64,000 nt of DNA from Cavia porcellus (lineage: Eukaryota > Chordata > Mammalia > Rodentia > Caviidae), in NCBI RefSeq assembly GCF_034190915.1, contig NW_026947485.1, forward strand, positions 131,952,337-132,016,336, in the 5' to 3' direction. The position numbers and the translations under genes were made by a program. Positions 59,601 through 64,000 of this stretch are shown one piece after another (positions within the stretch are counted from its first letter, which is position 1; every line of letters starts with the position of its first letter). The notes below the pieces were generated by a model, which had not been told where the DNA came from, made no database searches, and was given only the letters and a program-made list of their open reading frames with translations.

Positions 59601-60584
59601 TTTATTCTTGAAAATCACAATGGGGCACTGGATTCCAGGCTCCTAAGGAGATGGTACTGCGTGACGCGCCTCTCGTAGTTATGGGCCCAATTGAGATTTC
59701 TGTCATTTCTTGTTCTTTATCGTTTTAATTTGGGGATGTAGCTCCAAGAGGCCCTGGGTTCCATCCCAGCAGCACAATTAATAGATAAATATTCTTAAAA
59801 ACTAGAGTATTTTTTGTTACTTTATAGTCTCAGGAAAGTCAACCTTCAGGTTTTCTCTGTTCTGTTTGAGCCACACTGTAGGCCAGGCAGTTATTCTAAC
59901 TGGACTGAAAAGAGAAATAAAGAGGCAAATGCTCAGCCCCTGAAGACTCATGCCCAGACACTCTGAGGACCCATTTCTGTTTAATCAAAGCAGAAACTTC
60001 TTGGGATACAGATTCAGCAGTGAAGTTTGTGTAATTAGCCCATGATCCATCCCGACTAACCTGATCTCCACCATTGACTCCTGCCTCTCTCAGGCCCACA
60101 TGGCACTGCGAGATTAAACTTCACCCTCAGTGGCCACCGCAGGCCACCTCTTCCAGATGCACAGTCCTCATGCTGGACACAGCCAGACCTGTCTCCAGGC
60201 CACGGCAGGAATTGGCAGGGGTGAGGGGTTTCTGATTTGACTTTAAGTCCTTCTCACTCCCCCTAGTTTCCCTACCCAAACAGCAAGAGGAGGGCGTATT
60301 CCTAAAAGAAGTATCCAGTATGAGGATATAATCATGATTCATTCTTTTTGGGGATGCTTGAAGCCAATCAGAACTTCACGGTTCTTGATACCTAAAAATA
60401 TACTTAGACGATACCAATTTTCAGAAATCTCTGTTTAATCTAAATGAAACATTACACATAAAATGTGTTTTTCTCATTTTTGATGACATTTATTGACTTC
60501 TTATAGATGAGTAATTCTTTCTTTTACTATTTTAGTTTTTATGTCTAATTTTTAATGCATTTATCTATAAAGTTTGCCTTACTT
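56691..60584. other. Intergenic, little recognised
   Basis: A short MaLR-like piece lies at about 56880-56960 (ggctggcaaacaagccttta) and a partial ID-like sequence at about 59729-59790 (ttggggatgtagctcc, then ggttccatcccagcagcac). The rest is plain intergenic sequence. Confidence 0.5.
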
Positions 60585-60800
60585 GCTTTTCTTGTTGCTA
60601 AGGCAAAATACCCAACATCAAACGTTGAAGGAGGAAAGGTTACTAATTTCTCACATTTTGTAGAGAGTTTAGTCCAGTTGGCTGGCTCCAAGGCAGGGTG
60701 GCAAGGCAGAGAGCCATCGCAGAGGAGAAACAGTTCGTGGTAGGGAAAAGAGAACAAATGTTGAGAGAATACTCCTGGTAAAGCTGGAACCAAGGATTTC
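60585..60800 (-). repeat. MaLR-type LTR fragment
   Basis: ttgttgctaaggcaaaatac, 'gaaggaggaaaggttactaa' and 'gccatcgcagaggagaaaca'. Same type as 8086-8412, partial. Confidence 0.6.
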
Positions 60801-61203
60801 TGCTGGGAAGGACTGTATCGGCTGTTGGTCTCCAGACAGTGTGTGTTGCGGCTTGGCAGAAACTTAGCCTACATTTTGCTCATGTCCAGAGACTTTGCCT
60901 GAGTCTGAGATTAAGGGCGGCAGACTAATTAATCTTGAAGAAGAAATTTCAAGACAGTCTAATGTGAGTCTGTGGCATGGCTACTGCTGAGGACTTTTGC
61001 CAGATTTATGTTGAGACTAAAGAGCAAAGCACACAGAAGAATGATTTAAAATATTTTGAGTTTGGCTAGAAAGAAAGCTCCAGTAAAGTGTGGCCTACAA
61101 ATGTGAAACAGGAGAAATAGTGCACAGTGAGAAGGCAGATGAGAATGCATTAGCCCTCTTTTGGTCCCTTATATTTTATGCAGGCTACCCACCCTAGGAT
61201 AGG

Positions 61204-61545
61204 TGTCATGGTTTGAGTTTGGATGTCCCCCCACAGCCTCATGCAGTCATGGAGGCAGGACTGCATGCGGGGATTGTGGCCTACATACAGTGCGTGTGGT
61301 CTACATATAATATAAGGAACAGAAAGAGTTTTCTCTCAGTGCTCTTCTCCTTTCGTGTTTTTCACTCTTGTTGCTTACAGCCACCATGAATGTTTGCTCC
61401 TTAGCCACAACACCCTGCCTTAGAGCCAACTGAGTATGGACTAAAACCTCCAAAAACTGTAAGCTAAATAAACCTTTCCTTCCCTAATTTTGAGGGTTGG
61501 ATATTTTGTCCCAGCATTGAGAGAAAAGTAACCAGCACAGCAGGT
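61204..61545 (+). repeat. MaLR-type solo LTR
   Basis: tgtcatggtttgagtttgga onward, with the AATAAA block 'ctaaataaacctttccttcc' and the end 'tcccagcattgagagaaaag'. Same type as 23105-23438 and 50783-51163. Confidence 0.75.
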
Positions 61546-61930
61546 GCAGCCACTATGCCAAACCAATCAGTGGGCTGATTTAGTTGTCATATATCTGTGA
61601 TCCCAGCACCACACTCTCTAGATCCAGTCACCTCTGAAAAGCACCCCCATACCTGCAGGCTTAGGAAGAACATCTAGACACTAGCCATAATAAAATTCTT
61701 AGTCCAAATGTTGTTTTTCAAGTCTAGAATTTCGCTCAGCTCTTTATTACAAATAAAATTCCAACTTCGTTTGTCATCTTTTCCTTTCTGCACACAGTAA
61801 GCAGTTAAAAATCTTACCAGATCATGCCAATATTTAGCTCAATATGGAATCTGTGGACACAGATTTTTTTATAAATCTTATAACCTCATCTCTTAGAATT
61901 CCTAGTGATTCTTTAAAATTAAAAGCAGGA
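61546..61930. other. Intergenic, possible MaLR remnant
   Basis: Up to about 61690 the sequence may be an inner MaLR remnant. Nothing else is recognised. Confidence 0.4.
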
Positions 61931-61932
61931 TG

Positions 61933-62136
61933 CTGGCTGGGTGCAATGCAAGCTTCACTGAAGGCTGGGGCAGGAGGTTGATGATCATAAATTTGAGGCT
62001 AGCCTGAGCAACTTAGCAAGACCTTGTCTTAAAATAAAAATTTAAAAAGGGCTAGGGATGAAGCTCAGCGTATGTCACTTGCCTGGCTTGTGTAACACTT
62101 TGAGTTCAATCCCTAGTATTGCAAACAAACAAAACA
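61933..62136 (+). repeat. B1-dID fused SINE
   Basis: B1 part (ctggctgggtgcaatgcaag, then gaggctagcctgagcaactt and caagaccttgtcttaaaata) joined to an ID part (gggctagggatgaagctcag, then tttgagttcaatccctagta) and an A-rich tail. The order B1, A-rich linker, ID is that of B1-dID. Confidence 0.85.
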
Positions 62137-64000
62137 CCAGGACACTGTGCATAAAAAGTCACAGATGCTTCAGCTAGTCTTTTCTGCAGAGTAAGTGTAT
62201 TCTAGGGGTGCAAGTGGCACAAGCAGTTAGTGTATGGTGCTTATACAGAGTAGGTGTGCTCTTTCCTCACAAAAGATAGAAATGAAAGAAAATTATTCAA
62301 GCCACACCTTATATCAGTTGCATAAAAAATGTCTGGGGCTGAAAGCTAGGTGCCAATAATTAGGAGACTTCTTTGTTGTGTCTAAACACCATATTTTCTT
62401 TTCATCTCTCTGTGGATGGACATAGGGGCCACTTCCCCTGTAGAATGTAATACACTAAACACCTCCCCTATAGTACGTAAACACTGTCTAACAGTATTTT
62501 ATATCCTAAAATATATTCGATAATCATTTTTAATTTTTTAAAAAATTGAACACCAATAATGTGTCAGACATTAGGAATAGCATGGTAAGCAAAACAAGTG
62601 TTCTGCTATAATGGACCCAGTGCCTCAGTGGGGCTTATTGGAACAGGATGCCAAAAGGTGCTTAAACACTATGAAGAGCGTGAGATGTGGTGGAGTACAA
62701 AGCCTAGAGGAGACCGCTTGCTGTGAAATGTGTCCAGGAAAAGTTGCATTGTGTAAGAGATGCCTGAATGAAGCCAGGGACCAAGCCATGTGAGTTATCT
62801 GAGGTCACTGTATTCTAGGTGCAGGAAACAGCAGCCAGAAAGTCCTGAGAAGAGAACATTTTTGGCATGTTCAGCAGACAAGAGGTGCGTAAGGCTGCAA
62901 TGCGTGAAAGGTTGGTGGAAAACCATTGAATGTTTTCTTTTCTCTCTTCCTATTATACTACGTTTTGTAAGTTTTTCAAAAGATAGAGAAGAGAGCGTTA
63001 TTGTTGCTGAGGTTTAATTTTCCATGTACTGAAAGTCTTCATGGTCATTCTACTGTGATGTCCTGGAGCCTGCACCCTCCACAGGGAAGACTGATTCCGT
63101 TTCAAAGCAAACCTTTATACTTGCTGCTCATCTGTGATGTATTTGTGGAAGGGCAATCATGTTCTGACATGATATGCTGAGCGAGGCTTACAGAAACAGG
63201 CTTCTTGAAATACACTGAAATTCTTAGAATTCTTGAGTCGCTTTCCCCCTTATGGAACATAAACACTATATATCCTTAGACCAGTTTTAAATAAAAAAGA
63301 ATTAAGTACTATTTGTCCAGTGTATTAGAGAAAGGGTTTATGAGGAGCTTCATCAAGCCTGGATTCAGTCTGTCCGCTGGAATTCAGGAGAATGAATGAA
63401 TGTATTTAATGGAAAGGACAAATTAATTATAAGCTTTTGATCTAGAGTCAACAGGTCAGTGATAAAGAGAGAGGAGTTTAATACTCAGCCCTTGTGGATG
63501 CACGCCTCTGACTTTGGAAGAAAGTTGTAAAAAATTTTGTGTAAAAAACAAAAAGCTGTCTGGCAAGGCAGCCAAAGCTCAAGTAGGTCCAGCTCTGCGG
63601 CTTGAATATCAGATAACAGTTCTGGGGTTGGCGTGTGACCAGGGAAGGAGCCTGAAGGGTCTGAGAGGCCAAGTACAACCTCATTCTAAATCAAGAAGGC
63701 ATAAAAACAGGCCTCTTTCTTTCATGGCCTTCATTGTCTGCCACTGGCAGGAGCAAGTTTATCTTTGGTCACCGTTTGTGGCATTACCACATCATCTTCT
63801 TTGGTGAAACTATTGCCAATTACTTGTTTGACTCAGATAGAAATCATGATTTAACAAAATGGTGCTCTGCTGGTATCCTCAGGCTTTGAGTGCCAGTACT
63901 CATGAGGAATGTACACTTAGCCTTAACCATTAGTACTACAAGTCTGGGCCCTGAGGCCACTAGTCAATGCCAGTGAAACTCAGACACCATCAGGCCACTC
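62137..64000. other. Intergenic to window end
   Basis: No repeat or gene that I can support. Open frames at 62611-62793, 62790-63017 and 63514-63807 are short, lack codon-bias or motif signs and do not join into a gene. In other mammals LIX1 lies beyond LNPEP, but I found no LIX1 exon here on either strand. Confidence 0.5.

Noticed and set aside
40000..64000. Further host gene, such as LIX1, expected beyond LNPEP in other mammals
   Set aside because: No exon resembling LIX1 was found on either strand. The gene probably starts beyond the window.

Overview
The window is nuclear DNA of a placental mammal, most likely a rodent outside the mouse/rat group. The evidence is spliced exons with GT/AG borders, tRNA-derived ID SINEs, B1 SINEs and B1-dID-like fused SINEs, no B2 element that I could see, MaLR-type LTRs and L1 elements. 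The SINE mix fits a squirrel-, beaver- or guinea-pig-side rodent. I cannot name the species.

Positions 1-21,015 are the 3' part of one plus-strand gene, LNPEP (IRAP, leucyl-cystinyl aminopeptidase). Six coding exons (843-994, 7493-7677, 9264-9425, 11017-11157, 11923-12004, 12567-12698) encode about the last 284 residues and stay in one frame across all five introns. The stop codon is followed by a gene-free stretch of about 8.3 kb that ends in two AATAAA signals (20804 and 20991), best read as a very long LNPEP 3' UTR. This UTR holds the most unusual feature of the window: at about 16.07-19.24 kb there are roughly 14-16 diverged units spaced about 210 bp apart. Most carry an imperfect hairpin of 33-50 nt with a similar loop but differing, still complementary, arms.

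Positions 21-64 kb contain no recognisable host gene and look like the intergenic DNA downstream of LNPEP. The middle (24.08-39.98 kb) is a nested stack of transposons. A plus-strand L1 of about 6.1 kb has been opened by three insertions: a CpG-rich, LTR-like element (26.97-29.41 kb), a 5'-truncated L1 with a 17-bp target-site duplication (30.91-31.57 kb), and a nearly full-length minus-strand L1 (32.78-39.49 kb). The last itself contains an ID SINE and tandem repeats in its 3' UTR. All the L1 reading frames are broken.

From 40 to 64 kb there are scattered SINEs, three MaLR-type LTRs of one kind (a fourth copy of this type lies at 23.1 kb or is counted among them below), MaLR fragments, L1 fragments and simple repeats in otherwise plain sequence. 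I found no bacterial-type system, CRISPR array, rRNA or functional tRNA gene. Exon calls are strong. Repeat-family names come from recognition alone and were not checked against a library.
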